From an uncultured Collinsella sp. (lineage in GTDB: Bacteria; Actinomycetota; Coriobacteriia; Coriobacteriales; Coriobacteriaceae), in assembly GCA_958427895.1 (NCBI GenBank), contig CAUADW010000001.1:1-64000 (forward strand): a DNA stretch of 64,000 nucleotides, in the 5' to 3' direction. Both the position numbers and the translations under genes were made by a program. This document shows, piece after piece, positions 1 to 8,344 of the stretch. How positions within the stretch are numbered: position 1 is the first letter of the stretch; every line of letters begins with the position of its first letter. The notes beneath the pieces were generated by a model. The model saw only the letters and a list, made by a program, of their open reading frames with translations. It did no database searches and was not told where the DNA came from.

Positions 1-1
1 C

Positions 2-769
2 GTCGCCGCCATGCGCCGCGTGCTCGACGTCATGCGCGAGGAGACCACGGCCCCCCTCGCAAATCCGCTGCGCTCACTCGGCGGGCTTATCGGCGGCGAG
101 GCCAAGCTCGTCGAAGCCACCGGCCGCAACGATTTGAGTGCAAACCTGATGGGCCCCGTTCAGACCGACGCCGTGGCCCGCGCCATGGCCGTGCTCGAGC
201 GCTCCGCCACCATGGGCGTGATCGTCGCCGCCCCCACGGCAGGCTCAGCGGGTGTTGTGCCCGGCTGCGTGCTTGCGCTCGCCGAGCGCCTGCAGCTCGA
301 CGACGAACAGGTCATGGACGCGCTCTACTGCGCAGCCGCCATCGGCCTCAACCTCACCACAAGCGCCTGCGTTGCCGGCGCCGAGGGCGGCTGCCAGGCC
401 GAAGTCGGAAGCGCCGCCGCCATGGCAGCCGCCGCGCTGGTGCAGATGCTCGGCGGCACGCCCGAGCAGGCGCTCGACGCCAGCTCCATCGCGCTAAGTA
501 ACCTGCTGGGTCTCGTTTGTGACCCCGTCGGTGGCCTCGTGGAAGTGCCCTGCCAAAACCGCAACGCCATCGGCGTGGCAGCGGCCTTTAGCTCGGCACA
601 ACTCGCCCTCGCAGGCATTAAGAGCCTGGTGCCGTTTGACCAGATGGCACATGTCATGCTCTCGGTGGGTCACGCGTTGCCGGCAACGCTGCGCGAGACG
701 GCAAAGGGCGGCATCGCGCAGGCTCCGGCCGCACTTTCGGCCTGTGCAAAATGCGGTGTGTGCGGGTAG
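2..769 (+). CDS. sdaA: L-serine dehydratase, alpha domain (5' end outside window)
   Basis: Catalyses deamination of L-serine to pyruvate and ammonia with a [4Fe-4S] cluster. The reading frame is open from base 2, so the gene begins before the window; the first in-window ATG (base 11) is internal. Visible family marks are the PTAGSAG loop, the SACVAGAEGGCQAEVG segment and the CDPVGGLVEVPCQNRNA segment; these and the C-terminal CAKC stretch supply the cysteines expected for the cluster. The C-terminus is complete. Whether the beta domain is fused upstream or encoded separately cannot be seen. Family assignment is firm. Confidence 0.93.
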   Translation, partial: VAAMRRVLDVMREETTAPLANPLRSLGGLIGGEAKLVEATGRNDLSANLMGPVQTDAVARAMAVLERSATMGVIVAAPTAGSAGVVPGCVLALAERLQLDDEQVMDALYCAAAIGLNLTTSACVAGAEGGCQAEVGSAAAMAAAALVQMLGGTPEQALDASSIALSNLLGLVCDPVGGLVEVPCQNRNAIGVAAAFSSAQLALAGIKSLVPFDQMAHVMLSVGHALPATLRETAKGGIAQAPAALSACAKCGVCG

Positions 770-790
770 TGACCCTGAACGACTCGATAG

Positions 791-806
791 TGGGACATTT
801 GTCCCA
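791..806. repeat. Perfect 7-2-7 palindrome TGGGACATTTGTCCCA
   Basis: A perfect inverted repeat 22 bases after the serine dehydratase stop codon, followed by GCTCTTTCG. It could be a weak terminator or a protein-binding palindrome. The same GTGGGACAAA-type core recurs in the hairpin at 41946-41978, so it may belong to a small repeat family. Confidence 0.45.
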
Positions 807-918
807 GCTCTTTCGAATGCCACCGTTTCCGTACCACAAGCAGTAGGGCAATCGCTATAATGCAAGCCCAGTAAAAACACGATGACCCGCAAGGCGAAAA
901 TCGAAGGATATGCATACG

Positions 919-2652
919 ATGTCGCAAAACGATCGAACTCAACTGATTCCCGATCCGCAGCAGCCGAGCAGGCACACCGGCGGCGTTCAGTCGCCGCGTC
1001 CTATCGCGCCGAGCCACGGTCAGCAGCGTAGTGCAGCAAACGCTTCCCAACACCCGAACCAACAGCGACAGCAGCGTCAACAACGTCAGCGGCGCCAGGC
1101 AAACGGCAATGCGCCCAAGCAGCCCCCCACGCACGCTCGAGGCGATCGCGGCCCCGCGCGCAAACCCGCCGAGAACAATAAGTCGGGCAAAAAGACGGCG
1201 TTATTTGTCGTCCTGGGCCTAATCGTCATTGTCTATATAGTAGGCGTCGTAGCGTTTTCGCAGGTAGCCTACCCCAACACCACCATCGCCGGCGTCGACG
1301 TCTCGTTCTCCAACGCTTCGTCTGCCGCCACCAAGGTCAATTCGGCATGGAAGCACTATAAGCTCGCCGTGACAGGCGATGACTTTAGCTGGACCTATCA
1401 GCCCGAGTCCGATGAGCCCATCGTCGACGGCGAAGCTGCCGCAAAAGAAATCATCAGCCACAACGAAGCCTTTGTATGGCCGGTCCGCCTTGTGGAATCC
1501 TTAAGCGGCAAGACCAAAACAACCGCCACCCCCAACGAAGTCGATCTTGATCAAGACGTCGACCTGTCCATGCTCTCCGACACCTTTAACCAAAAGCAGT
1601 TTGAGAAGGATCTGGGCGCCGCCATCGACGAGTTTAACGAGGGCCGTTCGGGCACGTTCGAGGCCAATAGCTCCTATGACGAGCAGGCCGGCAAGTTTAC
1701 CGTCGAGAAGGCGCGCTCCAACGAAAAACTCAACCGCGAGCATGTCATTAAGTATGCCGAGCTCGAGCTTGCCTCGCTGGCCGAGACCGTCGATCTTTCC
1801 AAGCTAGGCAACGATGCCTATGATCCTCTCAATGGCACGCTGACCGATGATCAGATTCAGGCCGCATGCGATGCCGCCAACAACTTCCTGGGCGTCAACG
1901 TGACCCTCAAGCTTAACGGCGAGGATGCCGGAAAGGTCGACGGCAGCTCCGTGTTGCAGTGGATCAGCTTTGCCGATCCGGCCAACCCCACGCTCGATAC
2001 GTCGCAGATCAGTAGCTGGGCAGCCGAGCTCGCCAACGGCTTTAATACCGTGGGCTCCACTCGCTGGTGGACGCGCGCCGATGGCAAGCAGTGCGCCGTC
2101 GAAGGCGGCGACTTTGGTTGGTCCATCGACAGCAGCTCGCTCGCCAAGCAGGTCGAGGACGCCATTAACAACAAGCAGACCGGCGAAATCGAGATCAAGT
2201 ACTCCCCGAAAGCCGATACCTTTACCGCAAAGGGAGAGCCCGACTGGAAGACGTATATCGACGTCGACCTGTCCGAGCAGCACGCGCGCTACTATGACGA
2301 GAACGGTAATATCGTTTGGGAGGCCAACTTTATTTCCGGCAAACCGGGCGAAGACGCCACCCCCGAGGGCGTGTGGCAGATCAACAGCAACGACGGCGGC
2401 AGCACCCTGATCGGAGCCAAGGACCCCGAGACCGGTAAGCCCAAATACGAGAGCCCGGTGAGCTACTGGATGCCTTTTGAGGGCAACATGATCGGCTTCC
2501 ACGATGCCACCTGGCAAAACGACAAGAGCTTCGATAATGCCGAGTCGTACAAGTGGTGCGGCAGCCACGGTTGCATCAACCTGCGCCTGGCAGACGCCAA
2601 GGCACTTCACGACTGCATCAAAGTCGGCCTGTGCGTGGTTGTCCACTCGTAG
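919..2652 (+). CDS. L,D-transpeptidase (YkuD) with peptidoglycan-binding modules, membrane anchored
   Basis: Predicted to make 3-3 crosslinks in peptidoglycan on the outer face of the membrane. The protein (577 aa) has a polar Q/P/R-rich cytoplasmic tail (about 1-92), one membrane segment (about 93-115), a long extracellular region with two PG_binding_4-like repeats, and a C-terminal YkuD domain. The catalytic SHGCINLR motif has its Cys near residue 552. The upstream ATG at 910 is in frame, but GAAGGA at 903-908 sits one base from it and about ten bases from the ATG at 919, so 919 is preferred. It is transcribed alone. The assignment is secure; the substrate is inferred from the family. Confidence 0.92.
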   Translation: MSQNDRTQLIPDPQQPSRHTGGVQSPRPIAPSHGQQRSAANASQHPNQQRQQRQQRQRRQANGNAPKQPPTHARGDRGPARKPAENNKSGKKTALFVVLGLIVIVYIVGVVAFSQVAYPNTTIAGVDVSFSNASSAATKVNSAWKHYKLAVTGDDFSWTYQPESDEPIVDGEAAAKEIISHNEAFVWPVRLVESLSGKTKTTATPNEVDLDQDVDLSMLSDTFNQKQFEKDLGAAIDEFNEGRSGTFEANSSYDEQAGKFTVEKARSNEKLNREHVIKYAELELASLAETVDLSKLGNDAYDPLNGTLTDDQIQAACDAANNFLGVNVTLKLNGEDAGKVDGSSVLQWISFADPANPTLDTSQISSWAAELANGFNTVGSTRWWTRADGKQCAVEGGDFGWSIDSSSLAKQVEDAINNKQTGEIEIKYSPKADTFTAKGEPDWKTYIDVDLSEQHARYYDENGNIVWEANFISGKPGEDATPEGVWQINSNDGGSTLIGAKDPETGKPKYESPVSYWMPFEGNMIGFHDATWQNDKSFDNAESYKWCGSHGCINLRLADAKALHDCIKVGLCVVVHS

Positions 2653-2721
2653 TGCAACGCGCACATTCCTACAACATGGAGCTGCTGCGACCAATCTAAC
2701 AGTTCCGAAAGAAACCGTCCC

Positions 2722-2749
2722 ATGCGCCCGCCCCAACCGGTGGGCGCAT
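2722..2749 (+). terminator. GC-rich stem-loop between transpeptidase and export genes
   Basis: ATGCGCCC (2722-2729) pairs with GGGCGCAT (2742-2749) across a 12-base loop. It lies about 70 bases after the transpeptidase stop. There is no T-run after it, so it is a weak terminator candidate. Confidence 0.4.
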
Positions 2750-2784
2750 ATACTTATCGAGGTACTTTCAATAAAGGAGACGCT

Positions 2785-4221
2785 ATGCCGAATGTCCCCA
2801 CGACCACCCCGGGCCCGGATGATACCGAGCACACGCCCGAAGATGTCACCGAAACGATTCCTCTGATTACAAACGTACATGCCGATAAGCAGAGCGGACG
2901 CGCGAACGATGCGACCGAGATTTCCGATGAAGAGGCATATGCCAAGCTCAAGGCAAAACGTGCCGAACGTCGACGCAAAAAGCTCATCCGACGCGGCATT
3001 GCGGCCGGCGTCGTGGCCGCCATTGTGCTCATCGCCGTTGTCGCGACCTTAGCCATCAACGCACGGCCCGCAGGCAACAACGGGCCGGTGACCGACATGG
3101 TGACCGAGGACACGTTTACCACAACGGTCGAGGCGAAAGGCCAGCTCAAACCCATTTCGTCCTCAGTGGTCTCCCCTTCTGTCGACGGCACGGTCGATTC
3201 TATCAACGTGCAGGCAGGCCAATCCGTCAACGAGGGCGACGTGCTTATGACCATTAAAAACGACGAGCTCGATCGTAACGTTGCCGAGGCGCAGCGTGCA
3301 GTTGCTGCCGCTCAAGAAGACCTCGCTAATGCGAAGAAAGCCGCAGCTGCCGCGCAGACCACCCCAACGACGGACGTCGATGGAGCTTCCGCAGCGGCTG
3401 GCGTCTCCGACGTATCAGCGGACACGAACGCCGTATCGGCCGCGCAGCGCAGCCTCGCTTCGGCCCAGGCAAACCTCGATCAGGCGAACGCCAAGGCCGC
3501 CAGCCGTACGGTCACGGCCCCGAGCTCGGGTAGCATCGTGGAGCTCAACGCCAAGGTGGGCGCCACGGTAACAGGCGGCATGATCATGGGCGAAAGCGAT
3601 ACGAGCGGCGGCAAGCAGTGCATGCAGATCGCCGACCTATCTAAGATGAAGGTGACCGTGCAGGTGGGCGAAAAGGACATCGCCAAGATCGCCGTTGGGC
3701 AGAGCGCCAACGTCACGTATCCCGCGTTTCCCGATATCGTGAGCCAGGGCACCGTCACGGCTATCGCGTCGGTGGCAAACTCCGACGCCGCCAACGGTGG
3801 CGGCGGCAGCGTGACCTTTAACGTCGACATTCTCATCGAGGCGCCCGACGCGCGCCTGAAGCCGGGCATGACGGCCGAGGTCTCGGTGGTGACCGAGCAG
3901 CTCGACGACGTGGTGATGGTGCCGACGATGGCGCTCATGACCGAAGACGGCGAACACTATTACGTCAACGTGGCGACTGATGATGAGGGCAAGCAGACCC
4001 GCCGCGTGAAGGTGACCGTCGTGACGCAAAACGACAACGAAGCCGTAGTCGGCAAGACACAGGTCAAGCGCGACGACCAGGGCAACGAGATCAACCCCAA
4101 CGTGCCGGTTACCAAGCTGCGCGATGGCGACACCCTCGTCATGGACACCGGAGCGGACGCAACGGTTGACGGCGGCTACGGCGCGGATTCGGGCAGCATG
4201 TCTGCCGACGAGGGCATGTAA
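2785..4221 (+). CDS. HlyD/MacA-type periplasmic adaptor subunit
   Basis: Membrane-fusion adaptor expected to work with the ATPase and permease that follow as a MacAB-like export or efflux system. The protein (478 aa) has an acidic cytoplasmic N-terminus, one membrane span (about residues 66-88), a barrel-sandwich half (SSVVSPSVDGTVDSINVQAGQSV), an Ala/Gln-rich coiled-coil hairpin (about 165-235), the second lipoyl half (APSSGSIVELNAKVGATV), a beta-barrel and a C-terminal membrane-proximal domain. Start chosen at 2785 because AAAGGAGA lies four bases upstream; an in-frame ATG at 2722 has no such site and falls in a stem-loop. The stop overlaps the next start (TAATG). The transported compound is unknown. 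Confidence 0.9.
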   Translation: MPNVPTTTPGPDDTEHTPEDVTETIPLITNVHADKQSGRANDATEISDEEAYAKLKAKRAERRRKKLIRRGIAAGVVAAIVLIAVVATLAINARPAGNNGPVTDMVTEDTFTTTVEAKGQLKPISSSVVSPSVDGTVDSINVQAGQSVNEGDVLMTIKNDELDRNVAEAQRAVAAAQEDLANAKKAAAAAQTTPTTDVDGASAAAGVSDVSADTNAVSAAQRSLASAQANLDQANAKAASRTVTAPSSGSIVELNAKVGATVTGGMIMGESDTSGGKQCMQIADLSKMKVTVQVGEKDIAKIAVGQSANVTYPAFPDIVSQGTVTAIASVANSDAANGGGGSVTFNVDILIEAPDARLKPGMTAEVSVVTEQLDDVVMVPTMALMTEDGEHYYVNVATDDEGKQTRRVKVTVVTQNDNEAVVGKTQVKRDDQGNEINPNVPVTKLRDGDTLVMDTGADATVDGGYGADSGSMSADEGM

Positions 4222-4994
4222 TGCGTCCCGTTATCGACATCCGCAACGTGCACCGCATCTTTGAGAGCGAGGCAGGTTGCGCCCACATCCTGCACAACGT
4301 GAGCCTGGCGGTAAATCCCGGCGAATTCGTCGCTATCACTGGCCCCTCGGGCTCGGGCAAATCAACGCTCATGAACATCCTAGGCTGTCTGGACAAACCG
4401 ACGGTGGGCGACTATTACCTGCAAGGGCTCAACGTGGCCGAGCTCGATGATGACGAGCTCACCGAAGTTCGCGCCCTGAGCATTGGCTTTGTCTTTCAGA
4501 GTTTCAACCTGCTGCCGCGCCTGTCGGTTATCGAAAACGTCATGCTGCCGCTGGCCTACACCAATGTGCCCCGTAGCCAGCGCGAAATGCGCGCCGTGCA
4601 CGCGCTGCAGGCCGTCACGCTGCCCGTCGACCACTGGGACCACCGCATATCCGAGCTCTCGGGCGGCCAGATGCAGCGCGTCGCCATCGCGCGCGCCCTC
4701 GTCAATGACCCGCCCATCATCCTGGCCGACGAGCCGACGGGAAACCTAGACTCCGCCACTGGAGCGCTTGTGATGGAGACCTTCCATAAGCTCCAGAAGC
4801 GCGGCAAAACCATCGTGCTTATCACACACGACCCCGGCATCGCCGCCGAGGCCGACCGTGCCGTGACCATCCGCGACGGTCGCATTCACGACGGCGCGTA
4901 TATTCCACATGCACCGCGGACCCTGCGCAGCGCCGTAGATAGCCTGCCCATGATTTCCGCCTCCGCCAACCCGCCGAAAGGAGTGGTGGCATGA
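4221..4994 (+). CDS. MacB-type ABC transporter ATP-binding protein
   Basis: Cytoplasmic ATPase of the export system. The protein (257 aa) shows Walker A GPSGSGKST (about residue 40), the Q-loop in VFQSFNLLPRL, signature LSGGQMQRVAIARAL, Walker B IILADEPTGNLD and the switch His in LITHD. It is the LolD/MacB subclass, where the ATPase is a separate polypeptide from the FtsX-like permease. Its start overlaps the adaptor stop and its end overlaps the permease start by four bases (ATGA), so all three are translationally coupled. A short C-terminal tail of about 30 residues follows the core. Confidence 0.94.
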   Translation: MRPVIDIRNVHRIFESEAGCAHILHNVSLAVNPGEFVAITGPSGSGKSTLMNILGCLDKPTVGDYYLQGLNVAELDDDELTEVRALSIGFVFQSFNLLPRLSVIENVMLPLAYTNVPRSQREMRAVHALQAVTLPVDHWDHRISELSGGQMQRVAIARALVNDPPIILADEPTGNLDSATGALVMETFHKLQKRGKTIVLITHDPGIAAEADRAVTIRDGRIHDGAYIPHAPRTLRSAVDSLPMISASANPPKGVVA

Positions 4995-6205
4995 GCGCCC
5001 GCGATCTCATCCAGGAAGCCCTTCACTCGCTCGAGGCCAACAAGGGGCGCAGCCTGCTCACCATCCTGGGCATTGTCATCGGCATCGCCTCGGTAATCGC
5101 CATGACTTCGCTCATCGGCGGCATCCAAAACAGCCTGGTCAACAGCCTGGGCCTCAATGCGGCACGCATGGTGCAAATCTATTCGTCGCAAGAACTCACC
5201 GAGTCCGACATCGAGAAGCTTCAAAAACTGGTGCCGCAGATAGAGCAGATCGGCATTGTCGACAGCGCGTATACCGAGTACAAGACCGGCGATAAAAGCT
5301 ATACCGTCATGGCACAGGGTGTCGATAGCGACATGCTCGACGCCGTGGGGGCCAGCAAGCTCGTTGCGGGGCGCACCTATTCCCAGGCCGAGTCCCAATC
5401 AGGCTCGCGCGTGGCGCTCATCAGCCGCAACGGCGCCGATCAGCTTTACGGCAACGAACAGGATGCGCTGGGGAAAACCATCAAGGTGTCCAACGGCGAA
5501 GTGCAGATTGTAGGCGTGATTGATGGCGGCAGCGACTCCATGGGCTCGCTCACGCTGTATATGCCGCGCGAAACCATCTCAGGCCTGTTTGGCGACGAAA
5601 ATCCTTCATTCCCCAGCGTGACGGCACTTGCCGCCGAGGGCACAGACATGGACGAGCTTTGTAAGACCATCGAGTCCAAGGTGCGCGCGATGAAGGGCAT
5701 CGCGGAGGATGATGAGTACGACAGTGTATCGGCGACCTCCATGAAAAGCGCCATCGATGCACTCAACTCCTTTATGGGCGCGTTCTCGCTCATCATGGGC
5801 GCTGTCGCCAGCATCTCGCTGCTTGTCGGCGGTATCGGCATTATGAATATGATGCTCACCAACGTGACTGAGCGCATCCGCGAGATCGGTATTCGCCGTG
5901 CCCTGGGCGCCAGTCGTCGCGATATCACCGCGCAGTTTTTGGCCGAGTCTTCGGCATTGTGCATCACCGGCGGTCTGCTGGGTGTCCTGATTGGCTATCT
6001 GCTGGCCTGGGGCCTCGCGATGTTTGCCTCCGAATCCGGGATTCTTGGCGAGCTCGGTGCCAGCGGGCAAATCACACCGAGCTTTTCAATCGCCACGGTG
6101 CTGCTGGCCTTCGCCGTCTCCGTCGGCATCGGCGTAATCTTTGGCTTCTACCCCGCTCGACGCGCGGCAAAGCTCGACCCGGTGGAGTGCCTACGCTACC
6201 AGTAA
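4991..6205 (+). CDS. MacB/FtsX-type ABC transporter permease
   Basis: Membrane subunit of the MacAB-like exporter (404 aa). The N-terminal segment carries one membrane span (about 22-45), then an extracytoplasmic MacB_PCD domain to about residue 250, then three membrane spans forming the FtsX domain. Typical marks are the GRSLLTILGIVIGIASVIAM opening, the IMNMMLTNVTERIREIGIRRALGA loop and the FGFYPARRAAKLDPVECLRYQ ending. It is the last gene before the palindromic repeat and the GC-rich island, so the operon ends here. Confidence 0.93.
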   Translation: MSARDLIQEALHSLEANKGRSLLTILGIVIGIASVIAMTSLIGGIQNSLVNSLGLNAARMVQIYSSQELTESDIEKLQKLVPQIEQIGIVDSAYTEYKTGDKSYTVMAQGVDSDMLDAVGASKLVAGRTYSQAESQSGSRVALISRNGADQLYGNEQDALGKTIKVSNGEVQIVGVIDGGSDSMGSLTLYMPRETISGLFGDENPSFPSVTALAAEGTDMDELCKTIESKVRAMKGIAEDDEYDSVSATSMKSAIDALNSFMGAFSLIMGAVASISLLVGGIGIMNMMLTNVTERIREIGIRRALGASRRDITAQFLAESSALCITGGLLGVLIGYLLAWGLAMFASESGILGELGASGQITPSFSIATVLLAFAVSVGIGVIFGFYPARRAAKLDPVECLRYQ

Positions 6206-6213
6206 GCCACCGC

Positions 6214-6290
6214 CAACAAGTTGCGGTGAATTAGGGACTGAATATGCTATCTAGCAGCAAAAACAGGCACTATTTCACCGCAACTTGTTG
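6214..6290. repeat. Palindromic repeat element, copy 1 (left edge of the island)
   Basis: Two perfectly complementary 17-base arms, CAACAAGTTGCGGTGAA (6214-6230) and TTCACCGCAACTTGTTG (6274-6290), separated by 43 bases. The same AAGTTGCGGTGAAATAGGGACT-like arms recur at 29909-29977 and 38650-38720, and one arm alone at 28227-28245. It sits immediately after the exporter permease, where it may also act as a transcription terminator. It contains no coding sequence. Confidence 0.85.
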
Positions 6291-6415
6291 AAGGGCTGCT
6301 TGCGCCAGTTCCGGGCGTCGTCCTCGAGCTATTGGCGGATGACGGGCTTGTACGGGTCGAGCTTGCTCGGGGCGCTCCTCTTCGCGGGCGGGAGGGCGCG
6401 CAGGCGCGGCGAGCG
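6287..6415 (-). pseudogene. IS21-family transposase (IstA) remnant
   Basis: Read on the minus strand, this stretch gives RRSPRLRALPPAKRSAPSK followed by LDPYKPVIRQ, a stop codon, then LEDDARNWRKQ. The SKLDPYKPVI...L..D...WRKQ pattern is characteristic of the region after the helix-turn-helix in IS21-type IstA transposases. Similarity stops exactly at the palindromic repeat (about 6298). The in-frame stop, loss of both ends and absence of an IstB partner show a dead fragment. It lies at the left border of the corrinoid island. Identification is from motif memory; a protein search would settle it. Confidence 0.65.
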
Positions 6416-6416
6416 C

Positions 6417-7190
6417 CTAGCGCGCGAACTCCCGTAAGAGCGCGTCTTCCACTTCCCGAAGCGAAAGGGCTCCGCCTCCCTCGGCGGGACGGGCGACCAC
6501 AATACAGCGCGCTCCCACGCCGCGCGCGGAGGCGATCTTCTCGGCCGTGCCGCCTACGGTTCCCGAGTCCTTGGTCACAAGCCACTGGGCGCCCACCTGC
6601 CGAAGCATCGCCTCGTTGAGCTCGCGGGTGAAGGGCCCCTGCATGCCGATGACGTGCGACGGCGAGAACCCCGCGTCGATGCACTTCGTTATAGCACCGG
6701 GCAGCGGGAGCACACGCACGAAGAAGCGCTCCGCGAAATCGGCGACGCGTGTGTAGGGAGCAAGCTCCTTGCTCCCCGTCGTGAGAAGCGCGCGACCCGG
6801 GTTCTCGGAGAGAAAACGCGCCGCGCAGGCGATCGACGCGACCGACACGACGCCTTTGGGCAGCGCCTCGACCGGGCGCGCAAGGCGCAGGCATCGTGCA
6901 CCCACGGCGAGCGAAGCGACCCGGATGTTGCCGCTTGCGAGCGTAGCGAAGGGGTGCGTGGCGTCGACGACGATGCGCGCGCCGGAAAGCTCGCGCTCCA
7001 TGTCGGCCTCGTCGAGCCTGCCCGCATGCACCTCGATGCCCGGAAGCTCGCCCAAAAGCTCGCCTCCGTACTCGGTTGCCGCGTAGGCACGGGCGGGGAT
7101 GCCCGCCCCGCTCGCCCATTCGCACAGAAGGCGACCCTCGGTGGTGCCGGCGAAGATGCGCAGCGCCGGCGCGGATGCGGGGGCCGTCAC
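6417..7190 (-). CDS. cbiJ: Cobalt-precorrin-6A reductase
   Basis: NAD(P)H-dependent reduction of the precorrin-6A macrocycle in the anaerobic corrin pathway. The 257-aa product has the family's opening IFAGTTEGRLL, the VVDATHPFA motif, the TTGSKEL segment and VTKDSGTVGGTAEKI near the C-terminus, all typical of CobK/CbiJ. The start is a GTG at 7190 that overlaps the cbiC stop codon (GTGA), so translation is coupled. It is the last gene of the 17-gene minus-strand operon, and the transposase remnant follows two bases after its stop. Confidence 0.92.
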   Translation of the reverse strand: MTAPASAPALRIFAGTTEGRLLCEWASGAGIPARAYAATEYGGELLGELPGIEVHAGRLDEADMERELSGARIVVDATHPFATLASGNIRVASLAVGARCLRLARPVEALPKGVVSVASIACAARFLSENPGRALLTTGSKELAPYTRVADFAERFFVRVLPLPGAITKCIDAGFSPSHVIGMQGPFTRELNEAMLRQVGAQWLVTKDSGTVGGTAEKIASARGVGARCIVVARPAEGGGALSLREVEDALLREFAR

Positions 7191-7828
7191 TTCGGGCCGC
7201 CTGGGCGCGTGATCTGGTAGAGCAGCGCGTTCATAATGGCGGCCGCCACGGTCGAGCCGCCTTTGCGACCCCTCGCGACGATGGCCGGCACGCGTCGCGC
7301 GAGTAGCTCCTCTTTCGCCTCGACCACGTTCACAAACCCAACCGGCACCCCTACGACGAGCGCGGGCGCGATCTTCCCCGCGTCAATGAGCTCGGCGAGG
7401 CGCAGAAGTGCTGTGGGAGCGTTACCGACGGCCACGATGAGTGGACCCTCGATGCCGCAAGCTTTGTCCATACTCGCAACGGCGCGAGTCGTGCCCGCGG
7501 CGCGCGCCGTTGCGGCGACATCCGGGTCGGCCATATAGCACACGGCCTGGCAGCCGATCTTCGCGAGCGCAGGCTTGCTTATGCCTGCGAGCGCCATGTT
7601 CGTGTCGGTGAGCACCGTGGCCCCTGCGCGCAGTGCGTCGAGCGCACAGTGCGCGGCGTCATGGGTGAACACGAGGGAATCGGCGTACGAGAAGTCAGCA
7701 GTGGTGTGGATGACGCGCTTCACGACGGGCTCTTCGAGCGGCGGGAACGTGCGGCCGCCGAGCTCTTCGGTGATGATCTCAAAGCTGCGCCGCTCGATGT
7801 CGCCGGGCGCCATCTCCTTGGAATCCAT
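7187..7828 (-). CDS. cbiC: Precorrin-8X methylmutase (cobalt-precorrin-8 methylmutase)
   Basis: Moves the methyl group from C-11 to C-12 to form (cobalt-)hydrogenobyrinate. The 213-aa protein carries ERRSFEIITEELG, the catalytic-His region VKRVIHTTADFSYADSL, TDTNMALAGISK and the GVPVGFVNVVEAKEEL motif, all diagnostic of CobH/CbiC. Its ATG directly follows the cobA stop (TAGATG), with AAGGAGTGG eleven bases upstream. Its stop overlaps cbiJ. Confidence 0.95.
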   Translation of the reverse strand: MDSKEMAPGDIERRSFEIITEELGGRTFPPLEEPVVKRVIHTTADFSYADSLVFTHDAAHCALDALRAGATVLTDTNMALAGISKPALAKIGCQAVCYMADPDVAATARAAGTTRAVASMDKACGIEGPLIVAVGNAPTALLRLAELIDAGKIAPALVVGVPVGFVNVVEAKEELLARRVPAIVARGRKGGSTVAAAIMNALLYQITRPGGPK

Positions 7829-8344
7829 CTAGTACTCCACTCCTTCCCTTGCACATATCCCCTGCTCGTAGGGGTGTTTTTCGCACCGCATCTCGGTTAT
7901 GTAGTCGGCCTTCTCCACGATCTTGCGGGAAGGCGCGCGCCCGGTGAGCGCTACTTCGACGCCGCGCGCGGACATATCGAGCGCGCGGTCCACGAGCGCC
8001 TCGTGGACAAGCCCCTTCGAAAGCGCGTCGAGCGCCTCGTCGAGCACGAGCAGCCCCTCCTGCGCGCCCTCGAGCTCGGCGAGCGCGGAAGCGAGGTTAC
8101 CATCGTGCAGCTCGCACGTCGCGGCAAGTTCTTCCGACGTCATCGACCAGGTAAACTTGTCCGACACCTTCCCCGCGAACACGGGCACGCCGAAATGCTC
8201 GGCGAGCAGGCGCGCCTCCCCGCTTTCGCCGTCTTTCAGGAACTGCACGACGACGACGCGGCGGCCTGCGGCGAGCATGCGAAGGGCGAGGCCCATCGCC
8301 GCCGTGGTCTTGCCTTTGCCGCCGCCATGATACACGTGGATCAT
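7829..8344 (-). CDS. cobA: Cob(I)yrinic acid a,c-diamide adenosyltransferase (BtuR/CobO type)
   Basis: Transfers the adenosyl group from ATP to cob(I)yrinic acid diamide or cobalamin. The 171-aa protein opens with MIHVYHGGGKGKTTAAMGLALR, containing the family's P-loop GGGKGKTT, and has VVVVQFLKDG, the Walker-B-like LLVLDEAL and the ALTGRAPSRKIVEKADYITEM ending. The ATG at 8344 overlaps the cbiP stop (ATGA). A longer in-frame reading upstream belongs to the shadow of cbiP and is not used. Length fits the BtuR family slightly on the short side. Confidence 0.94.
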   Translation of the reverse strand: MIHVYHGGGKGKTTAAMGLALRMLAAGRRVVVVQFLKDGESGEARLLAEHFGVPVFAGKVSDKFTWSMTSEELAATCELHDGNLASALAELEGAQEGLLVLDEALDALSKGLVHEALVDRALDMSARGVEVALTGRAPSRKIVEKADYITEMRCEKHPYEQGICAREGVEY

